Source: Asticcacaulis currens (GTDB lineage: Bacteria > Pseudomonadota > Alphaproteobacteria > Caulobacterales > Caulobacteraceae). From it: a DNA stretch of 64,000 nt. Each line of letters opens with the position of its first letter. Position 1 is the first letter of the stretch. The position numbers and the translations under genes are program-made. The notes beneath the pieces were generated by a model. That model ran no database searches. It was not told the DNA's origin and saw nothing but the letters and a program-made list of their open reading frames with translations. Below are positions 15,852-23,695 of this stretch, in pieces. Location: assembly GCF_028550395.1 (NCBI RefSeq), contig NZ_JAQQKW010000002.1, forward strand, positions 124,001-188,000, given 5' to 3'.

Positions 15852-18334
15852 CGCGCCATCTCCTTCTTTTCGCTGCGCAGGTCCGCCAGCGGTGAAAACA
15901 CTTTGGCCGGCTCGGACTGGGGGGCGTGTTCCGCCCATGGATCGACCTGAAACACGGCCTGTGACTCGAGAAAGCGCGCCATTAAAGCTTTGCGGGCCTC
16001 CTCATCGAACAGTCTGGCCTTGATCGCCTCAAGGCCCACACGCTCAATCCACGGCGCGGTGCGCTCCAGGTACCAGGCGTCCTCACGGTAGAACTGCACA
16101 AAGGCCATCGAATACTCGCGGGCCTCGGCCTCGGTCGCCACCTTGCACAACAAATCCGTGCCGCGCAGGTGAATGCCGCCATTGCCGCCCACGTGCAGCT
16201 CATAGCCGGAATCGACGCAGATGACGCCGAAGTCCTTGATCGTCGCCTCGGCGCAGTTGCGCGGGCAACCTGAGACCGCCATCTTGAACTTGTGCGGCAT
16301 CCAGGACCCCCAGGTGTCCTGTTCCAGCCGGATACCCAGCCCCGTCGAATCCTGCGTGCCGAAGCGGCACCATTCCGACCCGACGCAGGTTTTCACCGTC
16401 CTCAGCGCCTTGGCATAGGCGTGGCCTGAGACCATACCGGCGGCATTGAGATCGGCCCAAACGGCGGGCAGGTCTTCTTTTTTGACGCCGAAGATATCGA
16501 GGCGCTGCCCGCCCGTGACCTTGACCATGGGCAGGTTGAACTTATCGACGACATCGGCAATGGCGCGCAGCTCCCTGGCCGAAGTGACGCCGCCCCACAT
16601 GCGCGGCACGACGGAATAGGTGCCATCTTTCTGAATATTGGCGTGGTTACGCTCATTGACGAAGCGCGAGCGCGGATCATCCTGATACTCACGCGGCCAC
16701 GCACACAAGAGGTAGTAATTCAGCGCCGGCCGGCACGAAGAACAGCCATCCGGCGTCTCCCATTTCAGCGCTTGCATCACGTCTGGGATGGTCATCAGTC
16801 CTTGCTCGACAATCGCCTGACGCACGACCGCGTGGCCGTGTGAGGTGCATTTGCACATCGGCTTGGGGCCGATCTGCGCCTTGAAAGCATCGCCCAGAGT
16901 GACCTTGAGCAACTGTTCGACAATGCCGGTGCACGAGCCGCACGAGGCTGAGGCCTTGGTGCAACCGCGCACCTTGTCCAGCGTGTCCGCGCCGCCGCTG
17001 ATGGCCGCAACCACCGTACCCTTGCTCACGCCGTTGCAGCCGCACACTTCCGTGTCGTCGGGCCATGCCGCAACGGCGGCGTTAGGGTCCACACCGGCCA
17101 GCGCCTCCGTCACGGCCTGACCGAAGATCAGGGTGTCGCGAATCTCACCGATGCTTTCCCCCTTTTTGATCAGGTCGAAATACCAGCCGCCATCGGCCGC
17201 CTCACCAAACAGCACCGCGCCCACAAGCTGGTCATTCCTGATGACGATGCGCTTATAGACGCCGCGCGCCGGATCACGGAACACGATGTCTTCGCAATCG
17301 TCGCCGCCATTGAACTGACCGGCCGAATAGAGATCGACGCCGGAGACCTTAAGCCGCGTCGCCAGTTCCGAGCCCAGATAGGTCGCCTGGGGATTCTTGC
17401 CGGTCAGCACATCGGCCAGCGTGCGGCACATGTCCCAGATGGGTGCCACAAGGCCATAGCACTGCCCGCGGTGCTGCACGCATTCGCCGACCGCAAAGAT
17501 GAAGGGGTCGCTGGTGCGCATCTGGTCATCGACGACGATGCCACGCTCGACCGTCAGACCGGCTGACTTCGCCGGTTCCACGTGCGGGTGGATACCCACC
17601 GCCATGACCAGCAGCGAGGCCGGAATCACCCGTCCGTCCTTGAGTTTCAGCCCTTCCACATGGGTTTCGCCCAGTATGGCCTCGGACTGCGCACTCAGGA
17701 CGGCCGACACACCGCGTTCGGCCAGCGCCTTTTCCAGCAATCGCCCGGCGGCCTCATCGAGCTGACGCTCCATCAGCACATCGACCAGATGGATCACGGT
17801 GGCCTTCATGCCGCGTTTGGCCAGACCATAGGCGGCCTCCAGGCCCAGAAGCCCGCCGCCGATGACCACCGCCTCGCCGCCTGCCTCCGCCGCTTTCTGC
17901 ATCAGATCGACGTCGTGCAGGTCGCGAAAGGCCACGACGCCTGACAAATCCGCACCGGGTAGAGGCAGTCGGATGGGGTCGGAACCGGTAGCCAGAATCA
18001 GACAGTCGTAACTGATCGTCTGACCGTCATGCAGCACCACCCGCCTAGCGTCGCGGTCAATGCCCTGCACCCAGACGCCAAAGTGTGTTTTCACGCCATT
18101 GACGTCGTACCAGTCCTGCGAATGGGTGACGATCTGTTCAAACGTCTTTTCGCCCGCCAGCACCGGCGATAGTTGGATGCGGTCGTAGGTGGCGCAAGAC
18201 TCGGCACCGATGATCGAAATATCAAACATCCGATCATCGCGTTTGAGGATCTCTTCGACGATGCGGCCACCGGCCATGCCCGCGCCGATGACGACGATCC
18301 GGGGTTTGGCCACAGGCTCAGAATGAAAAGCCAT
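15848..18334 (-). CDS. nirB: Assimilatory nitrite reductase large subunit NirB
   Basis: NAD(P)H-dependent siroheme nitrite reductase, 828 aa, reducing nitrite to ammonium. Domains in order: FAD/NAD oxidoreductase (IVVIGAGMAGGRIVEE near the N-terminus), BFD-like [2Fe-2S] (CGCNGVSKGTV...ASCGSC), a second cysteine-rich BFD segment (CKCTSHGHAV...CSSCRPAL), and the sulfite/nitrite reductase siroheme/[4Fe-4S] domain (CVGSEWCRFGTQDS and GCPRNCAEA). Start at 18334 chosen over 18400 because GGAG lies 7 bases upstream. Its leader has two ANTAR hairpins and a terminator. Confidence 0.95.
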   Translation of the reverse strand: MAFHSEPVAKPRIVVIGAGMAGGRIVEEILKRDDRMFDISIIGAESCATYDRIQLSPVLAGEKTFEQIVTHSQDWYDVNGVKTHFGVWVQGIDRDARRVVLHDGQTISYDCLILATGSDPIRLPLPGADLSGVVAFRDLHDVDLMQKAAEAGGEAVVIGGGLLGLEAAYGLAKRGMKATVIHLVDVLMERQLDEAAGRLLEKALAERGVSAVLSAQSEAILGETHVEGLKLKDGRVIPASLLVMAVGIHPHVEPAKSAGLTVERGIVVDDQMRTSDPFIFAVGECVQHRGQCYGLVAPIWDMCRTLADVLTGKNPQATYLGSELATRLKVSGVDLYSAGQFNGGDDCEDIVFRDPARGVYKRIVIRNDQLVGAVLFGEAADGGWYFDLIKKGESIGEIRDTLIFGQAVTEALAGVDPNAAVAAWPDDTEVCGCNGVSKGTVVAAISGGADTLDKVRGCTKASASCGSCTGIVEQLLKVTLGDAFKAQIGPKPMCKCTSHGHAVVRQAIVEQGLMTIPDVMQALKWETPDGCSSCRPALNYYLLCAWPREYQDDPRSRFVNERNHANIQKDGTYSVVPRMWGGVTSARELRAIADVVDKFNLPMVKVTGGQRLDIFGVKKEDLPAVWADLNAAGMVSGHAYAKALRTVKTCVGSEWCRFGTQDSTGLGIRLEQDTWGSWMPHKFKMAVSGCPRNCAEATIKDFGVICVDSGYELHVGGNGGIHLRGTDLLCKVATEAEAREYSMAFVQFYREDAWYLERTAPWIERVGLEAIKARLFDEEARKALMARFLESQAVFQVDPWAEHAPQSEPAKVFSPLADLRSEKKEMAR

Positions 18335-18370
18335 GGGGTTGCTCCAATGCGAGCGCGTGGGAATTGGGCC

Positions 18371-18420
18371 AAAAAAAATCCCGCACCCCTTTGACGCCAA
18401 AGCGTTTCAGGAGTGCGGGA
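18371..18420 (-). terminator. Leader terminator (attenuator) before nirB
   Basis: Arms at 18379-18389 and 18410-18420 form an eleven-pair stem with one G-U; an inner stem ACGC/GCGT stacks in the loop. On the minus strand the stem is followed by eight T (complement of 18378-18371). It lies 37 bases before the nirB start and after the two ANTAR-type hairpins, so it is the regulated terminator of the nirBD-nasA-cobA operon. Confidence 0.9.
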
Positions 18421-18446
18421 CATCTTTGTCCGATGAAGGCTCAAAC

Positions 18447-18495
18447 GCGCCGCCGTTGGCGCTTCTGGGCAAATGTCGTGGATCGACCTTGATCC
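18447..18495 (-). promoter_or_regulatory. ANTAR-type two-hairpin RNA element before nirB
   Basis: On the minus strand, hairpin 1 is GGATC-[AAGGTC]-GATCC (18495-18480) and hairpin 2 is GCGCC-[AACGGC]-GGCGC (18462-18447). Both have perfect five-pair stems and six-base loops with A at position 1 and G at position 4. The linker is 17 bases. The leader terminator begins 27 bases after hairpin 2. This is the arrangement bound by ANTAR antiterminators; NasT is encoded 1.2 kb away. Confidence 0.86.
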
Positions 18496-18503
18496 GTAGC
18501 TTC

Positions 18504-18532
18504 ATTGGGCCACAGGACGCACGCCCTGTCAA
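18504..18532 (-). promoter_or_regulatory. Candidate promoter of the nirB operon
   Basis: TTGACA (18532-18527 on the minus strand) is followed after 17 bases by CCCAAT (18509-18504), a poor -10. Transcription would begin near 18498, only a few bases before the first ANTAR hairpin. The -35 is perfect but the -10 is weak, so an activator may be involved. Position relative to the leader is the main support. Confidence 0.45.
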
Positions 18533-18562
18533 TCTCCGTTTTTGCGCGTGCGAGACGAAGCT

Positions 18563-19708
18563 TTAGCCTCTGTGGACGCGAAACACCCCACCATCAAACA
18601 GGGCGTTGGGCGGCATCACGATATCGTGCGGCCTCGCCCGAACCTTCCAGTTCACGTCGGCGCCGCCCTCGTCCTTTTCATCGTCGATCGGGAGCGCCAG
18701 ACCCAATGGTTCGGCTGCCTGACGCCACAGGTCCGGACGGTAAATCCGGCGGGCGACAGCGTCAAAATCATGATTATCCTCCGTGAGGCCCCATCGTACG
18801 AACTGCCCGATAAACCATTTGGCATGGCTGATCCACGGGAAGGTCGCCGTTTGCGGATCGAGGATCAGTCCGGCCCCGCCGGTTGCAAGAGCCGCCTGAA
18901 CCGCCTCAAGGGGAGCCCGCACGTACAAATCCGCGCTGAGGAGACGGGCCAGATCATCGGCGTTCTCAGCCTTGACTGCCCACTGCCCGGCCCGTAGCAG
19001 AGCGCGTGTCAGAGCGACCACGGCCTGAGGGTTGTCTTCCCCCCAGGTGCCCCGCACAGCCAGTACCTTCTCAGGTTTCAGTGTCCAGAAAGCCGGATCG
19101 GAAAACAGCACCACCCCATCACCATTCAGCTCGGCCATCTGTGGCCAGGGGGAGCCTGAGCAGAAGCCATCGATCACCCCGTCGCGCAGATGATCGGCCA
19201 TCCGCGATGGCGGCAGAACCACCCATTGCACCTGGCGATCCGGGTCAATCCCCCCCGCCGCCAGCCAGTGTCGCAGCACAAAATGATGCGGCGAATAGTT
19301 GAAAGGGATCGCCAGTGTCACCTTGCCTTCGCTGACGGCGCGCCGGTGCTGGATCACCATGCGCAGAGCCCGTGCTGATTCCAGAAGGGTCGAAGCCCCA
19401 AGTCCCTCGAAAACCTCTTTCAGCTTTGATGAGATGACCACCGAATTGCCGTTCGCCCCCAGAGCCATGGGGGCGATGATATGCCCTATGGCCGGCCCAA
19501 GCCCCAGTCCGCGCGCGAGCGGAAGCGTTGCGAGCACATGGGCGGCGTCCAGTAAACCGTAGGAAAGCTTGTCTCGGATATTCGACCAGTTGGCCTCGCG
19601 GCTTAACGAAACATCCAGTCCCTCAGCGCTGTAAAATCCCAGCGCTTCGGCCAGGACGACGAGCGCGGCGTCGTTGAGGGGGCTAAAGCCGATACGTACA
19701 CTCAGCAT
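18563..19708 (-). CDS. nasS: Nitrate/nitrite sensor NasS (cytosolic NrtA-like)
   Basis: NasS is a soluble NrtA-fold protein that holds NasT inactive and releases it when nitrate or nitrite binds. This 381 aa protein begins MLSVRIGFSPLNDAALVVLAEALGFY with no signal peptide, unlike NrtA at 8.3 kb. It has IPFNYSPHHFVLRHWLAAGGIDP and a GFCSGSPWPQMAEL segment matching the NrtA family. Its start overlaps the nasT stop by 7 bases, and the two are transcribed together. It lies between the nirB leader and nasT. Confidence 0.9.
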   Translation of the reverse strand: MLSVRIGFSPLNDAALVVLAEALGFYSAEGLDVSLSREANWSNIRDKLSYGLLDAAHVLATLPLARGLGLGPAIGHIIAPMALGANGNSVVISSKLKEVFEGLGASTLLESARALRMVIQHRRAVSEGKVTLAIPFNYSPHHFVLRHWLAAGGIDPDRQVQWVVLPPSRMADHLRDGVIDGFCSGSPWPQMAELNGDGVVLFSDPAFWTLKPEKVLAVRGTWGEDNPQAVVALTRALLRAGQWAVKAENADDLARLLSADLYVRAPLEAVQAALATGGAGLILDPQTATFPWISHAKWFIGQFVRWGLTEDNHDFDAVARRIYRPDLWRQAAEPLGLALPIDDEKDEGGADVNWKVRARPHDIVMPPNALFDGGVFRVHRG

Positions 19709-20295
19709 CCGTCGTCCCTCTTTTTCAGCAGGTCGGAAATGGCAAGAATATCTTCGGCAATGGCCGCAATCGGGCGGCCTGAGTCCATGGCGTGCTTGCG
19801 CATCAGGCGATAGGCCTCTTCCTCCCCGATCCCGCGTGAGGTCATGAGCACCCCCTTGGCCCGGTCAATGGTCTTTCGCGCCGCCAGATCGGCCCGCGCC
19901 TTTGAAAGGTCATGGCGCAGGGTCTGCATCAGATTGAAGCGATGCGCGGCGACCGAGAGAATTGATGCGACCCGGTTTGGGGAGTAGCCGTCCACGACAT
20001 AGGCGGCCACTCCGGCCTCAAGGGCCTGGGCCGTAGTGTTGGCATCGGAACGGTCCACAAACATCGCCACAGGGCGGGGCGCGTGTTCATGGGCGATCTG
20101 CAGCGCATCGAGCGTATCGCGGTCCGGACTTTCGCACGCGATGATGACCATGTCGGGGTTGATAGCGCTTAGGCGCGCGAGTTCGAACCGTGGCCAGACG
20201 TGGATCGTTGCGCCCTGAAGGCCGTCGTCCAGCCGCAGGCCTTCCGCCACCAGGGCGGCGCGCGCATCGTCAGGGTCGATGATCAGCACATTCAC
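19702..20295 (-). CDS. nasT: NasT, ANTAR-domain RNA-binding antiterminator
   Basis: Response-regulator-like antiterminator of nitrate assimilation, 197 aa from a GTG start at 20295 (VNVLIIDPDDARAALVAEGL). A longer frame to 20487 has no family-like N-terminus. A pseudo-receiver domain (about residues 1-120) is followed by the ANTAR domain, with the diagnostic ARKTIDRAKGVLMTSRGIGEEEAYRLMRKHAM pattern (alanine/arginine helix, KGxLM, AYRxLR-type). It should bind the three two-hairpin leaders found at 6.9, 18.5 and 20.5 kb and prevent termination once freed from NasS. Confidence 0.92.
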   Translation of the reverse strand: MNVLIIDPDDARAALVAEGLRLDDGLQGATIHVWPRFELARLSAINPDMVIIACESPDRDTLDALQIAHEHAPRPVAMFVDRSDANTTAQALEAGVAAYVVDGYSPNRVASILSVAAHRFNLMQTLRHDLSKARADLAARKTIDRAKGVLMTSRGIGEEEAYRLMRKHAMDSGRPIAAIAEDILAISDLLKKRDDGC

Positions 20296-20430
20296 GGGAA
20301 TTATCCGGCAAGGGACAGATCGACACCCCGATTTCGGGGCGGGGTTCGAATCTCCCACTAGGGCTAATGCGAATATACCGCAGCGCGCAAGAGAAAAATT
20401 CAACGCCTCTCGCGGTGCAAAAATCCAGTC

Positions 20431-20459
20431 TTGACAGAGCGGGTCAGGGTAACTTAGCC
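20431..20459 (+). promoter_or_regulatory. Candidate promoter of the nitrate transporter gene
   Basis: TTGACA at 20431-20436 and, 17 bases on, TTAGCC at 20454-20459 as a weak -10. Predicted start near 20466, about 14 bases before the first ANTAR hairpin. The same combination, perfect -35 with poor -10 immediately before ANTAR hairpins, is seen before nirB. Confidence 0.45.
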
Positions 20460-20479
20460 TTTGATATGCGACTGGGGAA

Positions 20480-20515
20480 CTGACCAACGGCGGTCAGCTT
20501 CCGGAACGAACCGGA
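20480..20515 (+). promoter_or_regulatory. ANTAR-type two-hairpin RNA element before the NarK-type gene
   Basis: Hairpin 1: CTGACC (20480-20485), loop AACGGC, GGTCAG (20492-20497), six perfect pairs. Hairpin 2: TCCGG (20500-20504), loop AACGAA, CCGGA (20511-20515), five perfect pairs. Only two bases separate them. Both loops obey the A1/G4 rule. The element lies 80 bases before the transporter start codon. Unlike the other two leaders, no U-tract terminator follows, so its output mechanism may differ. Confidence 0.82.
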
Positions 20516-20549
20516 CCGTCGTCTTCACCCAAAAACGTTTCCCCATGGC

Positions 20550-20585
20550 TGTGGCGCCTGTCAGGCTGCCCGGCACGACGCCGCA
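20550..20585 (+). promoter_or_regulatory. Hairpin reaching the ribosome-binding site of the NarK-type gene
   Basis: TGTGGCG (20550-20556) can pair with CGCCGCA (20579-20585), seven pairs with one G-U, next to the GCAGG that is the best Shine-Dalgarno of the transporter gene (start 20595). An alternative stem, CGTCGT (20517-20522) with ACGACG (20575-20580), competes for some of the same bases. No T-run follows. This could be a translation-level switch downstream of the ANTAR hairpins. Inference only. Confidence 0.4.
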
Positions 20586-20594
20586 GGTTTATCC

Positions 20595-21806
20595 ATGATT
20601 TCCAAAGACTTCCTCAAATCCGGGCACGTCCCGACCCTGGCGTCGGCCTTTCTATACTTCGACATGAGTTTCATGGTCTGGGTGCTTCTGGGGGCGCTAG
20701 GCGTACAGATTGCCAACGACCTCGGCCTAAGCCCGGCACAGAAGGGCTTCATGGTCGCCGTGCCCATTCTCACCGGGGCCGTGTTACGTATGGTGGCGGG
20801 CGTTATGGTCGATCGCATCGGCCCCAAAACCACCGGTGCCATCGCTCAGGCCATCGTCATTTCCGGCCTGCTGCTGGCCTTTGTTCTGAAAATTGACTCC
20901 TACACCGGTGTCCTGATGCTGGCAGGCGTGCTGGGTGTCGCCGGCGCTTCGTTTGCTGTCGCCCTGCCTCTGGCGTCGCGCTGGTATCCCCCGCAATATC
21001 AGGGCGTGGCTCTGGGGATTGCAGGCGCGGGCAATTCCGGCACGGTCTTCGCCTCACTGTTTGCGCCGTCGCTGGCCAAGGCGTTTGGATGGACGACCGT
21101 CTTTGGATTTGCCGCGCTTCCGTTGATCGCGGCCTTTATCTTTTATCTCCTCTTCGCCAAAGACGCGCCCGATCCGCCGGCGCCCAAGCGTCTTGACCAG
21201 TATTTTGCCGTCCTCAAACAGCAGGACGCCTGGTGGTTTCTTCTCTTTTACGGCGTCTCCTTCGGGGGTTTCGTCGGTCTCAGCTCTTCTCTCAACATCT
21301 ACTTCAACACAGAGTACGGCCTAGATCCGATCAAGGCGGGCTTCTTCACCGCCGCCTGCGTTTTTGCCGGTTCTCTGTTCAGGCCGGTGGGCGGCAGCGT
21401 CGCAGACAAGATTGGCGGCATTCGGACGCTGTCGATCATGTACATCGTCGCCGCGATAGCCCTCACCACAATCAGCTTCCGTCTCCCAAACGCGTTCAGC
21501 GCTCTTTTGTTCCTGATCGTCGGCATGGGGGCATTGGGTATGGCCAATGGTGCGGTCTTCCAGTTGGTGCCCCAACGCTTTCGCGCTGAGATCGGCGTCA
21601 TGACGGGTCTAGTCGGCATGTTCGGTGGCATTGGGGGCTTCTATCTGGCCACGAGCCTTGGCTTGTCGAAACAAGCTCTGGGCTCCTATCAGCCCGGCCT
21701 GATTGGCTTTGCGGTACTGGCATTAATAGCCTTCAGCGGACTGACCTTGATCAAACGCCGCTGGCGCACGACGTGGGGCGGGGTTCTGGAGAACGTGCGT
21801 ATATGA
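20595..21806 (+). CDS. narK: Nitrate/nitrite transporter, MFS (NarK/NasA family)
   Basis: Inner-membrane major-facilitator protein of the nitrate-nitrite porter family, 403 aa, about 12 helices. Both nitrate signature motifs are visible: GIAGAGNSGTVFASLFAP in helix 5 and GMFGGIGGFYLATSLG in helix 11. It provides a second uptake route besides the ABC system. It has its own leader with an ANTAR two-hairpin element, so NasT/NasS probably regulates it too. The symbol reflects the family; assimilatory orthologues are also called nasA. Confidence 0.92.
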   Translation: MISKDFLKSGHVPTLASAFLYFDMSFMVWVLLGALGVQIANDLGLSPAQKGFMVAVPILTGAVLRMVAGVMVDRIGPKTTGAIAQAIVISGLLLAFVLKIDSYTGVLMLAGVLGVAGASFAVALPLASRWYPPQYQGVALGIAGAGNSGTVFASLFAPSLAKAFGWTTVFGFAALPLIAAFIFYLLFAKDAPDPPAPKRLDQYFAVLKQQDAWWFLLFYGVSFGGFVGLSSSLNIYFNTEYGLDPIKAGFFTAACVFAGSLFRPVGGSVADKIGGIRTLSIMYIVAAIALTTISFRLPNAFSALLFLIVGMGALGMANGAVFQLVPQRFRAEIGVMTGLVGMFGGIGGFYLATSLGLSKQALGSYQPGLIGFAVLALIAFSGLTLIKRRWRTTWGGVLENVRI

Positions 21807-22181
21807 TATGGTCATCGCGGTAGTGTTCGCCGATGGTCGGGGGCTTCGCATCAGCTTGAAGCAGACCCGCGGCTTCTCCCGGTAACCCAGTATGCAACTT
21901 ACCCTCAATCGCCAAAACCACCGGGAGGGGCGCTCTAACCGCGGCCGGTCTGTCCGCCGACCCAGCGTTCTGCCAGCGTATTCCCTTCCGGCCGAAAACA
22001 TATTCACCCATATAGAGGCTGAACACTGGCGTTAACGGCGGCGCTCAAGACAAAGCGGGCCGGACGCCGATGGCGGCAACCGGCCAACCCCCTGATTGGC
22101 GTTCAGCGCGTGCCCGCCTCGATTTAGAGCGCCTTTCCGCAATCCATTTCTGCTCGGGGACGTAAGACCTCTCAGACGGCT
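21807..22181. other. Intergenic gap after the nitrate transporter
   Basis: No gene that I can support. A minus-strand frame of about 91 codons (22026-21751) overlaps the end of the transporter gene, and its right-hand part has phrases such as GEYVFGRKGIRWQNAGSAD. It has no ribosome-binding site and I do not recognise it; it may be a relic. No clear terminator for the transporter was seen. Confidence 0.4.
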
Positions 22182-23015
22182 ATGGGGGAAATCGTGTTCA
22201 AAGCGGAAGACTACGGCTTCGCGTTCAGCGGGGCGCAAGACTGGTTTTGGGCAGCAACCGCAGGCTTTGGGCTGGCCTTTATCCTTACGACACTCCTTCT
22301 GGCTCTTGATCGACGGCGCATAGCGGGCGAGCCCGTATGGCTGAAACCCCTGAAGTTTGCCTTATCCCTGTTCATCCACTTCCAGACGCTGGCTTTGCTG
22401 ACGGGTGGCCTGTCCATAGAGCTGCGTCAGAGGGGTTTCTTGACCGCAACGGCTATTGCCGCCTGCGTGGCCGCCGCATTTGAAATTCTCTATATCGGGT
22501 TCAGAGCCGCGCAGCAGGAGCGGTCTCACTTCAACGTGGGCACGCCAGTAGCGCGGCTGATGTACGCTCTGATGGCGCTCGGGGCCGTCGTGCTTACGCT
22601 GGCAGCCGGCATTCTGGGCGCTTACATATTTTTGGATCCCGGCTTTGCCGGTGGCGCCGGTTTGAGATGGGGCAGCGTGCTCGGTCTGTCCCTTGGTACG
22701 CTGATGACATTCATCACGGCGTTTGCCATGGGCGGAGCCTTATCGCACCATGTCGGCCAGGAAGCGGCGGGGGCACCGAAGATGCCGGTTACCGGCTGGT
22801 CACTCACCGTTGGCGACCGCCGCCCGGCCCATTTCGTGGCGACCCATATGATGCAGATCTTACCCATAGTCGGGCTGATCTTCGATCAGGCATTACCGCC
22901 GTCTGTCGCGGCCACCCTTGTGACGCTTCTGGCTGGCCTGAGTGTCTTGTTGACGCTCTGGCTATTCCGGCAAGCCGGTCAGGGACGCCCAATTTTCAGG
23001 GGACGGCATCATTAG
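22182..23015 (+). CDS. Unknown polytopic membrane protein
   Basis: 277 aa with about seven hydrophobic helices (for example WFWAATAGFGLAFILTTLLL, LMYALMALGAVVLTLAAGIL, LGTLMTFITAFAMGG). Conserved-looking polar features near the C-terminus are GWSLTVGDRRPAHFVATHMMQILPIVG and the histidine-containing SHFNVGTPVARLMY. Paired histidines in or near helices could bind haem or metal, but that is speculation. I do not recognise the family. It lies between the nitrate transporter and a MOSC gene. Confidence 0.75.
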   Translation: MGEIVFKAEDYGFAFSGAQDWFWAATAGFGLAFILTTLLLALDRRRIAGEPVWLKPLKFALSLFIHFQTLALLTGGLSIELRQRGFLTATAIAACVAAAFEILYIGFRAAQQERSHFNVGTPVARLMYALMALGAVVLTLAAGILGAYIFLDPGFAGGAGLRWGSVLGLSLGTLMTFITAFAMGGALSHHVGQEAAGAPKMPVTGWSLTVGDRRPAHFVATHMMQILPIVGLIFDQALPPSVAATLVTLLAGLSVLLTLWLFRQAGQGRPIFRGRHH

Positions 23016-23066
23016 GCTTTGAAAGCCAGTCATGGCGCTCCCCCGAACAAAAGATATCGGCCTGGC

Positions 23067-23576
23067 TCAGGTTAACTGGGTCTCGTCGCCTTCCACTATC
23101 AGCCGATCCCCAACGCGAAAGCGGCCACCTTCAATGACCCGTGCGGTGATCCCGCCACGTCCACGCACGGCATTGTAGCCTCCGACACCGAATATCTCTT
23201 CCATGCGAGAACAGGGATGGCATTCGCCAGTGTATTCGAGCACCGCCTTGCCCAGTCGGAAGCGCTTATCCTTCAGCGCCAGCAGATTGATCCCTGAGGT
23301 GACGACGTTGCGCCGAAGCGCGTGCGCCTGCACGGACACACCGAGGAAGCTTGCGATCGCATGTATGTCCTCCTGGCCGATAAGCGTCAGGTGCCGGTTG
23401 CCACTTCGTCCCTGGTAATGATCGCCGATTAAGCCAATCTCAGGTGACAGATGGGCGTCATCTGCAGCAACAATCTCCCCTCGCCGCTCCAGCCGCAAAC
23501 CGATCCACTGCACTGTGCCGGGACGCACCGGAGCCTTCAGGAGCTGAGCGAGCCTGGATTTGGGATGAAAGGGCAT
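23067..23576 (-). CDS. MOSC domain protein
   Basis: 169 aa, covering a stand-alone MOSC (Moco sulfurase C-terminal) domain, a beta-barrel that handles sulfur or molybdenum-cofactor-linked groups. Visible features: LIGDHYQGRSGNRHLTLIGQEDI, LRRNVVTSGINLLAL and the conserved cysteine in YTGECHPCSRMEE followed by GRGGITARVIEGG. Similar single-domain proteins act with YiiM-like reductions of N-hydroxylated compounds or cofactor maturation. Nearness to the molybdoenzyme operon is suggestive. Converges with the membrane protein gene. Confidence 0.85.
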   Translation of the reverse strand: MPFHPKSRLAQLLKAPVRPGTVQWIGLRLERRGEIVAADDAHLSPEIGLIGDHYQGRSGNRHLTLIGQEDIHAIASFLGVSVQAHALRRNVVTSGINLLALKDKRFRLGKAVLEYTGECHPCSRMEEIFGVGGYNAVRGRGGITARVIEGGRFRVGDRLIVEGDETQLT

Positions 23577-23695
23577 GGTGGTCCGGTTAGGGTTGGGATA
23601 GCGAGATTTTCAGGGCGTAAACTTACTCAGGCGCGGCGTCTTTAACCAGCGCGAACGTCTTGAGCCTAAGCATCGCCGACGTTCTCTCTGGTCGT

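Noticed and set aside
20341-20356. GGTTCGAATC, a tRNA T-loop-like sequence upstream of nasT
   Set aside because: No matching acceptor, D or anticodon arms within 90 bases on either strand; chance or a very old fragment.
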